From Comamonas suwonensis (GTDB lineage: Bacteria; Pseudomonadota; Gammaproteobacteria; Burkholderiales; Burkholderiaceae_C), in NCBI RefSeq assembly GCF_012844455.2, contig NZ_JABBCQ020000011.1, forward strand, positions 105,390 to 169,389: a DNA stretch of 64,000 nt, written 5' to 3'. Below, piece by piece: positions 43,445 to 54,795 of the stretch. The stretch's first letter is position 1, and each line of letters starts with the position of its first letter. The translations under genes and the position numbers were made by a program. The notes beneath the pieces are model-generated. The model saw only the letters and a program-made list of their open reading frames with translations. It ran no database searches and was not told the origin of the DNA.

Positions 43445-43951
43445 ATGTACTTAGTCAAAACACCCGAAGGGCAGCAGGCCTTCAAGGAGCGTCATGTTGA
43501 TTTGAGTCAGCGGCTGCGCTCGGCTTTTTTGCTGTTTGATGGCCGTCGCAGTCTGGCGCAGGTGCTGACCGCCACGGCAGCCACGGGTGTGAACAAGGAT
43601 GATATTCTGGCCTTGGTCACCAAGGGTTGGCTGGCCAAGCGCGAAGCTCCAGCCCTGGCGGGTGGTGCGACTGTGGCTGTAGAAGCGCAGCCAACCCAGA
43701 GTGTGCTGCCGTCTCTGGCACCTGCCAAGGTAGACCCAGCCAGTACCATGCGCCGTTATCAGCAGGCTTACCCCATGGCGGTGTCTATTACTGGTGGGCT
43801 GGGGCTCAAGGGCTTCAGGCTCAATCTGGCGGTGGAAGCGGCCATGGGCTACGAGCAACTGGTGGAGCTGGCCCCGCGCATCCGCGAAGCGGCGGGCGAC
43901 AAGGCTTATGGGCCGCTGCACAAGGCCTTGTTTGGGAGCGAGGCCGAATAA
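43445..43951 (+). CDS. Conserved hypothetical protein, unrecognised
   Basis: 168 residues starting MYLVKTPEGQQAFKERHVDL. An N-terminal part of about 70 residues (FLLFDGRRSLAQVLTATAATGVNKDDILALVTKGWLA) looks like a winged-helix fold. A low-complexity Ala/Pro linker (70-100) precedes a C-terminal helical part with GGLGLKGFRLNLAVEAAMGYEQL. No signal peptide or membrane segment. GAAGAGGCAAGGCGG upstream gives a reasonable ribosome binding site. It stands alone, with a terminator behind it. A regulatory DNA-binding role is possible but unproven. Confidence 0.75.
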   Translation: MYLVKTPEGQQAFKERHVDLSQRLRSAFLLFDGRRSLAQVLTATAATGVNKDDILALVTKGWLAKREAPALAGGATVAVEAQPTQSVLPSLAPAKVDPASTMRRYQQAYPMAVSITGGLGLKGFRLNLAVEAAMGYEQLVELAPRIREAAGDKAYGPLHKALFGSEAE

Positions 43952-43973
43952 GCGTCTGGCATTGACCTAAAGA

Positions 43974-43997
43974 AAAAGCGGCTTGAAAGCCGCTTTT
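43974..43997. terminator. Bidirectional terminator
   Basis: AAAAGCGGCTT / AAGCCGCTTTT (11 bp) between converging genes, with A and T runs at the ends serving both directions. Confidence 0.85.
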
Positions 43998-44017
43998 GTC
44001 ATTGCAGAGTCTGCAGC

Positions 44018-44710
44018 TTAGACCGCCAGCAGTTCCACATCAAACTTCAGAGTCGCGTTGGGAGGAATCACGCCGCCTGCGCCGCGAGCACCGTAGCCCA
44101 GCTCTGCAGGAATAATCAAGGTGCGCTGGCCGCCCACCTTCATGCCTTGCACGCCTTGGTCCCATCCCTTGATGACCATACCCGCGCCCAGCTGGAACAC
44201 AAAGGGGTCATTGCGGTCTTTGCTGGAGTCAAACTTGGTGCCTTGCACGCCGTTTTTGTACAGCCAGCCGGTGTAATGTACGGTTACGCGTGCGCCGCGT
44301 GTGGCTTCAGCGCCGTCGCCCACGACGGTGTCTTCGATTTGCAGCACGGGTGCAGCCTTGCTGCCCAGCAGTTCCACGTCAAACTTCAGCGTGGCGTTAG
44401 GAGGAATCACGCCGCCGGCACCTTGGGCACCATAGCCCAGCTCTGCAGGAATAATCAAGGTGCGCTTGCCGCCCACCTTCATGCCTTGCACGCCTTCGTC
44501 CCAGCCGCGGATGACCATGCCATCGTCCAGTGTGAATTCAAAAGGCTCGCGGCGGTCTTTGCTGGAGTCAAACTTGGCGCCTTGTACGCCGTCTTGGTAC
44601 AACCAGCCCGTGTAATGCACTTTGACGTCAGCGCCGCTGGTAGCTTCAGCGCCTTCGCCCACAAAGGTGTCTTCGAATTGCAGGCCAGAGGCAGTAGTGT
44701 TGAAAGCCAT
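44018..44710 (-). CDS. Tandem double FKBP-type peptidyl-prolyl isomerase
   Basis: 230 residues consisting of two complete FKBP domains of about 110 residues each (about 8-115 and 122-230) with almost no linker. Both carry [22 protein letters not shown] and [16 protein letters not shown], so both look active. They are about four-fifths identical by eye, and the DNA of the two halves is nearly as similar, so this is a fairly recent internal duplication of a one-domain gene. No signal peptide, so cytoplasmic. The start [14 protein letters not shown] at 44710 has AAGGAAATCC upstream. Confidence 0.93.
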   Translation of the reverse strand: MAFNTTASGLQFEDTFVGEGAEATSGADVKVHYTGWLYQDGVQGAKFDSSKDRREPFEFTLDDGMVIRGWDEGVQGMKVGGKRTLIIPAELGYGAQGAGGVIPPNATLKFDVELLGSKAAPVLQIEDTVVGDGAEATRGARVTVHYTGWLYKNGVQGTKFDSSKDRNDPFVFQLGAGMVIKGWDQGVQGMKVGGQRTLIIPAELGYGARGAGGVIPPNATLKFDVELLAV

Positions 44711-44838
44711 GATGGATTTCCTTTCAGCGCAAAGCAGAAAAAGGCGATTGAAAAAGGGCCAGCCAAGCATGCTTGGGGCCCTTGGATAATATGAGAGCAG
44801 GCTGCATAGCCCGCTTCCCGGCCGCATAGCGGCAAATT

Positions 44839-45144
44839 TTACTTCTTGGCGCGCGCTGCAACCCAGCGGTTGGCAAAGGCCTGCACGTCAGATAGGCGCT
44901 TGAGCAGGTCTTGACCGGTCAAAGTCACGGTATAGCCGTCGCTGCCATGCTCCAGCAGGCCACACTCGCGCAACTCCTTGATACGGGTGTTTAGGGTGTT
45001 CGGGGTGATGCCGCCAACGCTGTCTTGCAGCAGACGGAAGGTCTGGGGATGTCCATCCCGCAGAGCCCACAGCACGCGCAGCGCATAGCGGCATTCGAGC
45101 TTCTCGAACAGCTGGTTGATGGCGGCGTTTTCTTTGGAGCTCAT
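44839..45144 (-). CDS. HxlR-family winged-helix regulator
   Basis: 101-residue DNA-binding protein. The motif [21 protein letters not shown], followed by [22 protein letters not shown], is the HxlR winged helix. There is no conserved cysteine near the N-terminus beyond the one in LECRYALR, which could be redox-active as in some family members. It lies upstream of the FKBP gene on the same strand (128-bp gap). A 13-bp palindrome lies 61 bases before its start and may be its operator. Confidence 0.88.
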   Translation of the reverse strand: MSSKENAAINQLFEKLECRYALRVLWALRDGHPQTFRLLQDSVGGITPNTLNTRIKELRECGLLEHGSDGYTVTLTGQDLLKRLSDVQAFANRWVAARAKK

Positions 45145-45500
45145 GGACGCTTCTCCTTGCGCAATGATGTTGTCGAGCTGGGCGCACTGGGTGCGTACAG
45201 TGCCAAGTCTTAAAGACTATAGCTGTTAATTTATTTTGCTACAAGTTTAGTAGCTTCAAATCTGCAACTGCAACGCCTTGAGACGATAACGTCACAAACT
45301 AGCCGCAAGTGTTGCAGGCCAGCCACGAATCAACAGTCTAAATCCGGCTGCTTCAGGGTTTATAGCAATACAAAGAGGGCTGGGGCAGGCTTCAGGCCGA
45401 TATGGCAAGGTTTGCAGGCTGTGTTAGCGCTGGCTTAATGATTTTTTGATCCATCAATGCACTCAAGCCCTTTATTGATAGGCGCTGACAGCTATGGAAA
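45145..45500. other. Intergenic region upstream of the HxlR gene
   Basis: About 355 bp with no credible gene. It holds the perfect palindrome AGTCTT-A-AAGACT at 45206-45218 and a possible degenerate dispersed repeat starting TAGCTG at 45220. The remainder shows nothing recognisable. Confidence 0.55.
45206..45218. promoter_or_regulatory. Candidate HxlR operator palindrome
   Basis: AGTCTT and AAGACT are exact complements around one A, about 60 bases upstream of the HxlR start. HxlR-type proteins bind short palindromes as dimers; the link here is positional. Confidence 0.4.
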
Positions 45501-46442
45501 TCATAGTTGCTCGGGTTTTGAAGCAGTTTGCCTGAGCTGGACCAGTACTTGCAGCAGTCGATTGGCCGGTGTGGCAATGCCCAGCGCCTGTCCGCGTCGC
45601 ACCACATAGCCGTTGAGGTGGTCAATTTCCGTCGTCTTGGCGCGCGCCAGATCTTGCGCGGTAGACGACAGTTGCTGGGGCATGGTGCGCGCAATGGCGG
45701 CCACAGCTTCATCGACGTTGGCGGGCAGCTGCACGCCATCGGCCAGCGCCACGGCCTTGCATTCATTGGCAATGTCTTGCATGACGGCAGGCACACCCAC
45801 CTGCGCCACCAGCCATCCATAGGGCTGCTGGGTGAGTGCGGAGAGCGCGTTGTACACGCAGTTGATGATGAGCTTTTGCCACAGCGCGGCCAGCACGCTG
45901 ACCGAAACCTGGGTGGGGATGTGCGCGGCGCTGAACTGCTGTGCAATGGCCTCGCCTTGCGGGCAGGGCGCAATCACCAGCTCGCCCCGACCAAAGTGGC
46001 GCACATGGCCCAGCCCGGCCATGGCGGTTGCCACATAGACCACGGCAGCGGCCACGGGCTGGTTGCCCAGCACTTGGCGCAGGCGCTGGTCGTTGTCCAC
46101 GCCGTTTTGCAGGCTCAGTACCTGAGTGTGACTGGCAAGGTAGGGCTTGATCTGCGCGGCGGCGGCTTCTGTGTCGGTGGATTTGACGCAGAGCAATACC
46201 ACATCAGCCCCTGCGACGGCGTCGGCCGATGTGCTGGTGGCCATGGGCACATGAATGTCTTCCGTGGCGGTCTGCAGCCGCAGGCCGTGCTCGTTGATGG
46301 CCTGCATATGTGATGCACGGCCAATCAGCGTAACGCTGTGACCAGCGCGCGCCAGCAGGGCACCAAAGTAGCAACCCACCGAGCCCGCGCCCATGACGGC
46401 GACGGACAGGGGGTGAGAGGTAGGGGCGGCGGAAGAGTTCAT
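45501..46442 (-). CDS. Ketopantoate reductase-family dehydrogenase (PanE/ApbA)
   Basis: 313-residue NAD(P)-dependent 2-hydroxyacid dehydrogenase of the PanE/ApbA family. The dinucleotide motif is VMGAGSVGCYFGALLARAGH near residue 13; VLLCVKSTDTEAAA, LSLQNGVDN and the helical C-terminal domain with WQKLIINCVYNALSALT follow, where the Lys is the expected catalytic residue. True PanE makes pantoate for coenzyme A, but many paralogues act on other 2-ketoacids. Its place 20 bases behind a Bug-type binding protein suggests a catabolic paralogue. The start at 46442 is the first after the upstream gene's stop; one at 46454 is also possible. Confidence 0.85.
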   Translation of the reverse strand: MNSSAAPTSHPLSVAVMGAGSVGCYFGALLARAGHSVTLIGRASHMQAINEHGLRLQTATEDIHVPMATSTSADAVAGADVVLLCVKSTDTEAAAAQIKPYLASHTQVLSLQNGVDNDQRLRQVLGNQPVAAAVVYVATAMAGLGHVRHFGRGELVIAPCPQGEAIAQQFSAAHIPTQVSVSVLAALWQKLIINCVYNALSALTQQPYGWLVAQVGVPAVMQDIANECKAVALADGVQLPANVDEAVAAIARTMPQQLSSTAQDLARAKTTEIDHLNGYVVRRGQALGIATPANRLLQVLVQLRQTASKPEQL

Positions 46443-46462
46443 GCGCTCAAGCATAGCGGGGC

Positions 46463-47488
46463 TTAGCTCTTGAGCTTGAGCAAATAGGTCATCAGCTGCG
46501 CGGTGGAGGTCTCGATCTCCATGAAGTCGTGCAGGGCCTTGCCGGTCATCCACGAGGCGTTCCAGCTGTTGCTGGCCAGACTCTGCTTCCAGCTGTCTTG
46601 ATTGCTCGCAAATTCGATAGCAGCCAGCATCTGCTTGGCGCGCTCTGGTGCCACATTCTTGCCTGTCATCACGGCGCGCCAGTTGGACATCTCTGCATCA
46701 AGGCCTTGATCGCGCATGGAAGGAATGCCGAACATGGAGCGGCGCGAAGAGACCCCCAGCGCGCGCAGCTTGCCGCTTTGCAGTGCCTCGCGCAGCTCGC
46801 TATAGCCCGAAATCCCAACCTGCACCTGTTTTTGCAGCAGAGACTGCAGCACCTCGTTGCCGCCAGGGAAAGGCTTGTATTGCAGCTGTTCGGCGTTGGC
46901 CTTGGAGACACGGGCCAGCATGCCGGCATACATATGGTCCACACCACCGGCCGATCCGCCAGCAATCGCCACCTCAGGCAGGTTTTCACGCATGGCCTTG
47001 GCCAGGTCCTTGGGACTGCGGATGGAAGAGTCGGCGGGCACGGCCACGACCAGATAGTCGCTGGTCATACGTGCCAGTGTCTGGACCTGATTCAACTCGG
47101 CCGATGCCTTGTTCAGGGCCAGTGCGCCCACCATGACCATGCCGCCAATCAGCAGACTGTTGGGGTCGCTGCCGTAGCGCTTGGTGTAGTCGGCAAGGCC
47201 GATGGTGCCTCCCTTGCCGCCAATGTTTTCATAGACCACCTTGTCCACCATGCCGCTGCTGGTCAGTGCTGCGCCGAGTGCTCGGCCGGTCTGGTCCCAG
47301 CCTCCGCCGGGGTTGGCGGGAATGACGATGCGCAGCTCATTGCCCAGCCGATGTGCCTGACTGGCTTGCGCCAACGGTGCGGCAAAAGCGCTACCGGCCA
47401 GCAATGCTGAGCTGTAGTTCAACCATTCACGGCGAGTGATGCTGCGGCTGATGGCTTTGCTGAGCGCGGTCGAAAGGCTGTTGGCCAT
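46463..47488 (-). CDS. Bug-family (TctC-like) periplasmic binding protein
   Basis: 341-residue extracytoplasmic solute receptor of the Bug family, which is greatly expanded in Comamonadaceae and Bordetella. The N-terminus has ITRREWLNYSSALLAGSAFA, a possible twin-arginine or Sec signal. LRIVIPANPGGGWDQTGRAL and NIGGKGGTIGLADY are family motifs, and GGSAGGVDHMYAGMLAR lies in the second lobe. No TctA/TctB membrane genes are adjacent, as is common for orphan Bug proteins. Ligands are usually carboxylates. It is followed by a PanE-type gene. Confidence 0.92.
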   Translation of the reverse strand: MANSLSTALSKAISRSITRREWLNYSSALLAGSAFAAPLAQASQAHRLGNELRIVIPANPGGGWDQTGRALGAALTSSGMVDKVVYENIGGKGGTIGLADYTKRYGSDPNSLLIGGMVMVGALALNKASAELNQVQTLARMTSDYLVVAVPADSSIRSPKDLAKAMRENLPEVAIAGGSAGGVDHMYAGMLARVSKANAEQLQYKPFPGGNEVLQSLLQKQVQVGISGYSELREALQSGKLRALGVSSRRSMFGIPSMRDQGLDAEMSNWRAVMTGKNVAPERAKQMLAAIEFASNQDSWKQSLASNSWNASWMTGKALHDFMEIETSTAQLMTYLLKLKS

Positions 47489-47563
47489 GGGGTGTCTCCG
47501 TTATTTTTGGCTTGTCCGTGGGTTTTGCGCGCAAGCAAAGACTTGCTGACCTGAGCGCAAATG

Positions 47564-47596
47564 AAAAAGCCCCGACCTATGGCAGGTCAGGGCTTT
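47564..47596 (-). terminator. Intrinsic terminator after rpoD
   Basis: On the minus strand AAAGCCCTGACCT pairs with AGGTCGGGGCTTT (one mismatch), ending in TTTTT. It lies about 40 bases after the rpoD stop. Confidence 0.85.
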
Positions 47597-47636
47597 GAGC
47601 AGTGAGGAACCAGCAGGCTGATTCCATGTACAGACT

Positions 47637-50081
<2,445 letters not shown>

Positions 50082-50336
50082 GAACACCTCTCGGGGTACG
50101 AACACACACAAACACACAAAGGAAAACGAAATTTGCAAACAAGCGCCACACATGCTGGCGCACGAACTGGCTTAGCCAGTCCGCTGGAAGCCGAAGACTC
50201 CCGGGCAAGATGTTGGGGCGATCATTTGGTATGCAATCCTTGCGAATATTGGGCCATGCAGTTGCTGCAATCTCGTGATTTCTTCACGGGGCCCGGGTCG
50301 GAGGTGTTGCTGTCGCTCTTGCCGATAGATATTTAA

Positions 50337-50361
50337 ATTATACCTTTTAATCAGATGTCAA
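50337..50361 (-). promoter_or_regulatory. Candidate rpoD promoter
   Basis: On the minus strand a perfect TATAAT (50342-50337) is preceded by a perfect TTGACA (50361-50356). They are only 13 bp apart, so TTGACA may not act as the -35; CTCTTG with 16 bp spacing is an alternative. It overlaps the dnaG stop and would give a leader of about 250 nt. Confidence 0.55.
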
Positions 50362-52352
50362 GAGGTAGTGCTAATAATTACAGATAATTTTTTTCGTCGT
50401 TCCTGAAATTCGATATATCGCCTTGCTGCGGTTGGATCAGTAGCTATCTCTTTAAGAGCTTTGCCTTCTTCGCGCTTGAAGTGAACTACCAAAATCTGGT
50501 TCAAAGTGCCGCGAAACTCTTTGCGTAATTCATCGATTTCACCTTCGGGCTGGGAATGAGTTCCGCTACTCATCAGTTTGGTGGCAAGTGCTTCACACGG
50601 GGCGCCTTGCAATTGCTCGCGCAACAAGGCCCAGGAGCGGGGGCCGGATTCGGTGAACTGTGCCTCCAGCCAGCGAAACAGCGGTGCGTGGCTTTCATTG
50701 CAGCGAGCCAACGCATCAAAGTCCTCATGGGTCATTTCTTCCATGAACTCCATATGGCACATCAGCAGGCGCGCGGCCTGATCTTCGCGGCTGACGGGGG
50801 TGGGGCGCGGCCCCAGCTGTGGTGGATTCCAGTCCTCGCCTTTTTTGCCCCAGGGCTTGCGCGGGCGGCCAAATTCCTTACGGCCAGCCCAGTTGCCGCC
50901 GCTGTTTTGGGGCTGATACGCGTGTTGAGCGGGTGCGCTGGGCTCTGTCCAGTCAGGGGCGTTGTCCCAGTTGCTAGGCGGTGCATCCCATTCCGGGGCT
51001 TGTTGATGTGTGGGGGCGGCAGGCGCACGGCGGGCCATAGGCGCGGTGCGTGCTGTTTCTTGGGCCCAGATGTCGGTGAGGTCTTGTGAGTTCAGCTGTG
51101 CCAGCGTTGCAATTTCAGACAGCAGCTGACGCTTGAGTACGCCATCGGGCAGCAGCGACCACAGCGGTCTGGCGTTGCTGGCCATACGTGCGCGGCCCTC
51201 GGCTTGGCCGAGATCACAGCCTTCACTGGCGGCTTCAATCAGGAAGCGGCTTAGCGGTGTGGCATCCCCCACATAGCGGGCAAACGCATCGGTGCCGAAC
51301 TCACGAATAAAGGTGTCCGGGTCATGCTCGGACGGCAAGAACAAAAATTTGATGGAGCGTGTGTCGGTAGCCAGAGGCAGGGCCGCATCCAGTGCCTTGC
51401 GGGCGGCGCGGCGGCCGGCACCATCGCCGTCGAAGCTGAAGACCACTGCTTCGGTGAACCGAAACAGCTTTTGAACATGCTCGGGTGTGCAAGCGGTGCC
51501 CAGCGTGGCCACGGCGTTGGCAAAGCCCAACTGTGCCAGGGCCACCACGTCCATATAGCCTTCGGTGACCAGGGCGTAGCCCATGTCGCGCAGCGCGGTG
51601 CGGGCTTCGAACAGACCATACAGCTCGCGGCCTTTGTGGAAGACCGGTGTTTCGGGGGAGTTCAGGTATTTGGGCTTTTCGTCACCAAATACGCGCCCAC
51701 CAAAGCCTATGCATTCGCCTTTGACATTGCGAATGGGGAACATGAGTCGGTCACGAAAACGGTCATAGCGGCGACTGTCTTCTTCGCTAACGATGACCAG
51801 GCCTGCTTCTTCAAGCTGCGGGCTGTCATATTCAGGGAAAACACTGGCCAGCCCATGCCAGCCTGCAGGCGCGTAGCCCAGGCCAAAGCGTTTGGAAACC
51901 TCGCCCGATACACCGCGTTTCTTTAAATATTCAATCGCCTTGGGCGCGCCCCTGAGATGCTTACAATACGACTCGCCTGCTTTTTCCAGCAGGTCGCTCA
52001 GGCTCTCTGCCTTTTGCTTTTGCTGGGCTTGGCGCTGGCGTTCGGCGGGGCTGATGTCGTCTTGCGGCACTTGCAGGCCGCACTGGTTGGCAAGTTCCTG
52101 CACGGCTTCTACAAAGCCCATGCCGGCATGTTCCATCAGGAAGCCGATGGCGTTACCGTTCTTGCCGCAGCCAAAGCAGTGAAAAAACTGTTTGCTGGGG
52201 CTGACGGTGAACGAGGGCGACTTCTCTCCATGGAACGGGCACAGGCCCATGAAATTGGCGCCGCCCTTTTTGAGTTGCACATAGCGGCCCACGATATCGA
52301 CCACGTCGACACGGGAGAGCAACTCTTGGATAAATGATTGGGGAATGGACAC
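50358..52352 (-). CDS. dnaG: DNA primase
   Basis: 664-residue primase that lays RNA primers for replication. The zinc-binding domain has C38, H41, C59 and C62 (LCPFHGEKSPSF, FFHCFGCGKNG). The TOPRIM core has VTEGYMDVVALAQLGFANAVATLG and VVFSFDGDGAGRRAARKAL, and the helicase-binding C-terminal domain begins after a Pro/Gln/Trp-rich linker (about 435-520). I set a GTG start at 52352 (SIPQSFIQELLSRVDVVDIV), which matches the family N-terminus; the frame continues upstream to an ATG at 52538, but that would run through a strong terminator. CAGAAT eight bases before the GTG suggests a nearly leaderless mRNA. Confidence 0.93.
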   Translation of the reverse strand: MSIPQSFIQELLSRVDVVDIVGRYVQLKKGGANFMGLCPFHGEKSPSFTVSPSKQFFHCFGCGKNGNAIGFLMEHAGMGFVEAVQELANQCGLQVPQDDISPAERQRQAQQKQKAESLSDLLEKAGESYCKHLRGAPKAIEYLKKRGVSGEVSKRFGLGYAPAGWHGLASVFPEYDSPQLEEAGLVIVSEEDSRRYDRFRDRLMFPIRNVKGECIGFGGRVFGDEKPKYLNSPETPVFHKGRELYGLFEARTALRDMGYALVTEGYMDVVALAQLGFANAVATLGTACTPEHVQKLFRFTEAVVFSFDGDGAGRRAARKALDAALPLATDTRSIKFLFLPSEHDPDTFIREFGTDAFARYVGDATPLSRFLIEAASEGCDLGQAEGRARMASNARPLWSLLPDGVLKRQLLSEIATLAQLNSQDLTDIWAQETARTAPMARRAPAAPTHQQAPEWDAPPSNWDNAPDWTEPSAPAQHAYQPQNSGGNWAGRKEFGRPRKPWGKKGEDWNPPQLGPRPTPVSREDQAARLLMCHMEFMEEMTHEDFDALARCNESHAPLFRWLEAQFTESGPRSWALLREQLQGAPCEALATKLMSSGTHSQPEGEIDELRKEFRGTLNQILVVHFKREEGKALKEIATDPTAARRYIEFQERRKKLSVIISTTS

Positions 52353-52942
52353 CCCCGTATTCTGCCTTTTCGGCAATCGCCGAGAGCGAAAGAGGAATGC
52401 AGAGCGTGGGATGGGCGGGCAAAAAAAAGCCTGCACCAACAGGTGCAGGCCCAGGTCTCCAGATGCCCGGTCATTGCCGGGCGCTCCTCTAAATGTCTCC
52501 TCCGCCTCACAGCTTTGAGTTTCCAGAATCGGTTCCATGCGGGGAAGGAATTCCGGTCTTGTCTGCCAGTGATGGCAGCCATCGCCTCAAAACATGGGCG
52601 AATTCTAAAAGCGATTTGAAGTCTTTGCGCTTGATAAGTCAGATAAATGATGTCTTATAGATGACTGGTGCTGCATGCCAAAAGATTCAGCAGCAATGCA
52701 CCATCGATTGAATTTCTAGTGCATTGATTCATAAGGTATTTATTGAATTTCAGAAGATTTTGAAAATTCTGTCTGAACTAATAACCTTTGATGACTCTGA
52801 GGATTGTTGAGACGCTGCTGGGCTGCCTTGGCAGATTTTACGTCTAGGGCTGCTGGCTACGGCTCAAAACATGCCAGTGCCGCGCTGGGTTGTAAGCTGG
52901 GTGCAGCTCTAGCTGGGGTACAAAACGCTCAGGAGACAAAAC
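52353..52942. other. Long intergenic region, dnaG / acyl-CoA synthetase
   Basis: About 590 bp with no credible gene. On the minus strand near dnaG there are two stacked hairpins, the second an intrinsic terminator (listed). The middle 52620-52800 is AT-rich and shows nothing recognisable. rpsU, which precedes dnaG in enterics, is not here. Confidence 0.65.
52421..52450 (-). terminator. Orphan intrinsic terminator upstream of dnaG
   Basis: On the minus strand GCCTGCACC / GGTGCAGGC (9 bp, 4-nt loop) is followed by eight Ts. It ends 69 bases before the dnaG GTG. A second hairpin, GCCCGG / CCGGGC, lies just upstream near 52463-52480. No gene precedes it on this strand within the intergenic region, so it either ends a small RNA or is an attenuator. 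Confidence 0.8.
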
Positions 52943-54613
52943 ATGACAAGTCACATCACTAGCAATATCCCCAGCCAATACGACCTGAACCTTGCCCCCA
53001 CAACCTCCAACTATGCTGCGCAAACGCCTTTGAGCTTTATTGCGAGAACGGCCGAGGTCTACCCCGAGCGCCTAGCCATTGTTCATGGTGATTTGCGCCA
53101 GACCTGGGGCCAGACCTATTCGCGCTGTCGACAGCTGGCCAGCAGCCTGCAAAAAATAGGCATCGGCAAGAATGACACCGTGGCTGTCATGCTGCCGAAC
53201 ACGCCGCCCATGGTGGAGGCCCACTTTGGCGTGCCCATGTCTGGTGCCGTGCTCAATACGCTCAACACCAGGCTGGATGCCGAGACGCTGGCTTTCATGC
53301 TTGACCACGGCGAAGCCAAGGTGCTGATTGTGGACCCCGAATTCACAGGGCTGATTGCCAAGGCGCTGAAGCTGCGCAAGAGCGCGGAACCTCTCTATGT
53401 GATTCAGGTGGACGACGCGATGTATGGTGATGCGGCAGAGGCGGTGGGCAACATCGATTACGAAAGCTTTGTGGCCCAGGGCGATGCTGGCTTTGAGTGG
53501 CAGATGCCTGGCGATGAGTGGGATGCGATTGCGCTGAACTACACCAGCGGCACCACGGGCAACCCCAAGGGTGTGGTCTACCACCACCGCGGCGCGCACA
53601 ACAACGCCATCAGCAATGTGTTGGAGTGGGATATGCCCAAACACGCCGTCTATTTGTGGACGCTGCCCATGTTTCACTGCAACGGCTGGTGCTTCCCGTG
53701 GACGGTGGCGGCCCGCGCGGCGGTGAATGTCTGCCTGCGCCGGGTGGAGCCGCAGGCGGTGTTTGATGCCATTCGCAACCATGGAGTGACCCATTACTGC
53801 GGCGCGCCCATTGTTCATGGTCTGCTGGTCAACGCGCCAGCTGCTATGAAAGAAGGCGTGCCCGTAGGCATCAAGGCCATGGTGGCGGGCGCTGCGCCAC
53901 CGGCTTCCATGATTGAGGGCATGGAGGCCATGGGTTTTGATATCACCCATGTGTATGGCCTGACCGAAACCTATGGCCCCGCAACCGTCTGCGCCAAGCA
54001 TGAGAGCTGGAATGCGCTGGATATTGGCGAGCGCGCCCGCCTCAACTCACGTCAAGGCGTGCGCTACCACCTGCAGCGCTCTGCTGCCGTGCTGGACCCC
54101 GAGACGATGCAGCCAGTGCCGCATGACGGCCAGAGCATGGGTGAAATCATGTTCCAGGGCAATATCGCCATGAAAGGCTACTTGAAGAACCCGCAGGCCA
54201 CGGCTGAAGCCTTCCGGGGTGGCTGGTTCCATAGCGGCGACTTGGCGGTGCAGCACCCAGATGGTTATATACAGATCAAGGACCGCAGCAAGGACATCAT
54301 CATCTCGGGCGGCGAAAACATTTCGTCGATCGAGGTGGAAGACGTGCTGTACCGCCACCCCGCCGTGCTGGCCGCTGCCGTGGTGGCCAAGCCCGACCCT
54401 AAGTGGGGAGAGACGCCTTGCGCCTTTGTGGAACTGAAGGCCGGCGCTGAAACCACGCCAGAAGACATCATTGCACACTGTAAAAAGCATCTGGCCGGCT
54501 ACAAGGTGCCGCGGGCCGTGGTGTTTGGCGAGCTGCCCAAAACCAGCACCGGCAAGATTCAGAAGTTTGAGTTGCGCAAGCAGGTAGGTTCGGCTTCGGC
54601 GATCTCGGTTTAA
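52943..54613 (+). CDS. Acyl-CoA synthetase (AMP-forming)
   Basis: 556-residue ligase of the adenylate-forming superfamily, activating a carboxylic acid through acyl-AMP to acyl-CoA. Motifs are the phosphate-binding YTSGTTGNPKGVVYHHRG, the A5 region HVYGLTETYGPATVC, the hinge GWFHSGDLAVQHPDGYIQIKDR, and the catalytic lysine in KTSTGKIQKFELRKQ. It resembles the medium-/long-chain and methylmercaptopropionate ligase group; substrate cannot be fixed. GGAGACAAAAC precedes the ATG. A terminator follows. Confidence 0.92.
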   Translation: MTSHITSNIPSQYDLNLAPTTSNYAAQTPLSFIARTAEVYPERLAIVHGDLRQTWGQTYSRCRQLASSLQKIGIGKNDTVAVMLPNTPPMVEAHFGVPMSGAVLNTLNTRLDAETLAFMLDHGEAKVLIVDPEFTGLIAKALKLRKSAEPLYVIQVDDAMYGDAAEAVGNIDYESFVAQGDAGFEWQMPGDEWDAIALNYTSGTTGNPKGVVYHHRGAHNNAISNVLEWDMPKHAVYLWTLPMFHCNGWCFPWTVAARAAVNVCLRRVEPQAVFDAIRNHGVTHYCGAPIVHGLLVNAPAAMKEGVPVGIKAMVAGAAPPASMIEGMEAMGFDITHVYGLTETYGPATVCAKHESWNALDIGERARLNSRQGVRYHLQRSAAVLDPETMQPVPHDGQSMGEIMFQGNIAMKGYLKNPQATAEAFRGGWFHSGDLAVQHPDGYIQIKDRSKDIIISGGENISSIEVEDVLYRHPAVLAAAVVAKPDPKWGETPCAFVELKAGAETTPEDIIAHCKKHLAGYKVPRAVVFGELPKTSTGKIQKFELRKQVGSASAISV

Positions 54614-54633
54614 GCCATACCCGCCAGTAAAAA

Positions 54634-54658
54634 AGCCCGATGCGCAGTGCATCGGGCT
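54634..54658 (+). terminator. Terminator after the acyl-CoA synthetase gene
   Basis: Stem AGCCCGATGC / GCATCGGGCT (10 bp, 5-nt loop) with an A run before and a CTTCATT tail; T tract only moderate. Confidence 0.7.
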
Positions 54659-54693
54659 CTTCATTGAACTTTTTTGTATTCAGGGTGTTTTTT

Positions 54694-54752
54694 AATTTGA
54701 TAGCTGCATGCGCTTTTTATTCATAGGGTTGCAGTCGCTTTTATTTATGAAC
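54694..54752 (+). repeat. Dispersed TAGCTG-N18 repeat, degenerate copy
   Basis: AATTTGATAGCTGCATGCGC, with AGGGTTGCAG 18 nt after TAGCTG; the second half is decayed. Lies between the acyl-CoA synthetase terminator and lpxH. Confidence 0.55.
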
Positions 54753-54795
54753 TCTATGAATATCAAGCGCTGAAAGCTCTCAAAAAAGTAGCGAT

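Noticed and set aside
52353..52538. Extended dnaG start at 52538
   Set aside because: The added 62 residues would be encoded across an intrinsic terminator and do not resemble primase N-termini.
52353..52640. rpsU upstream of dnaG
   Set aside because: No frame encodes the short basic S21 protein; the region is hairpins and non-coding DNA.
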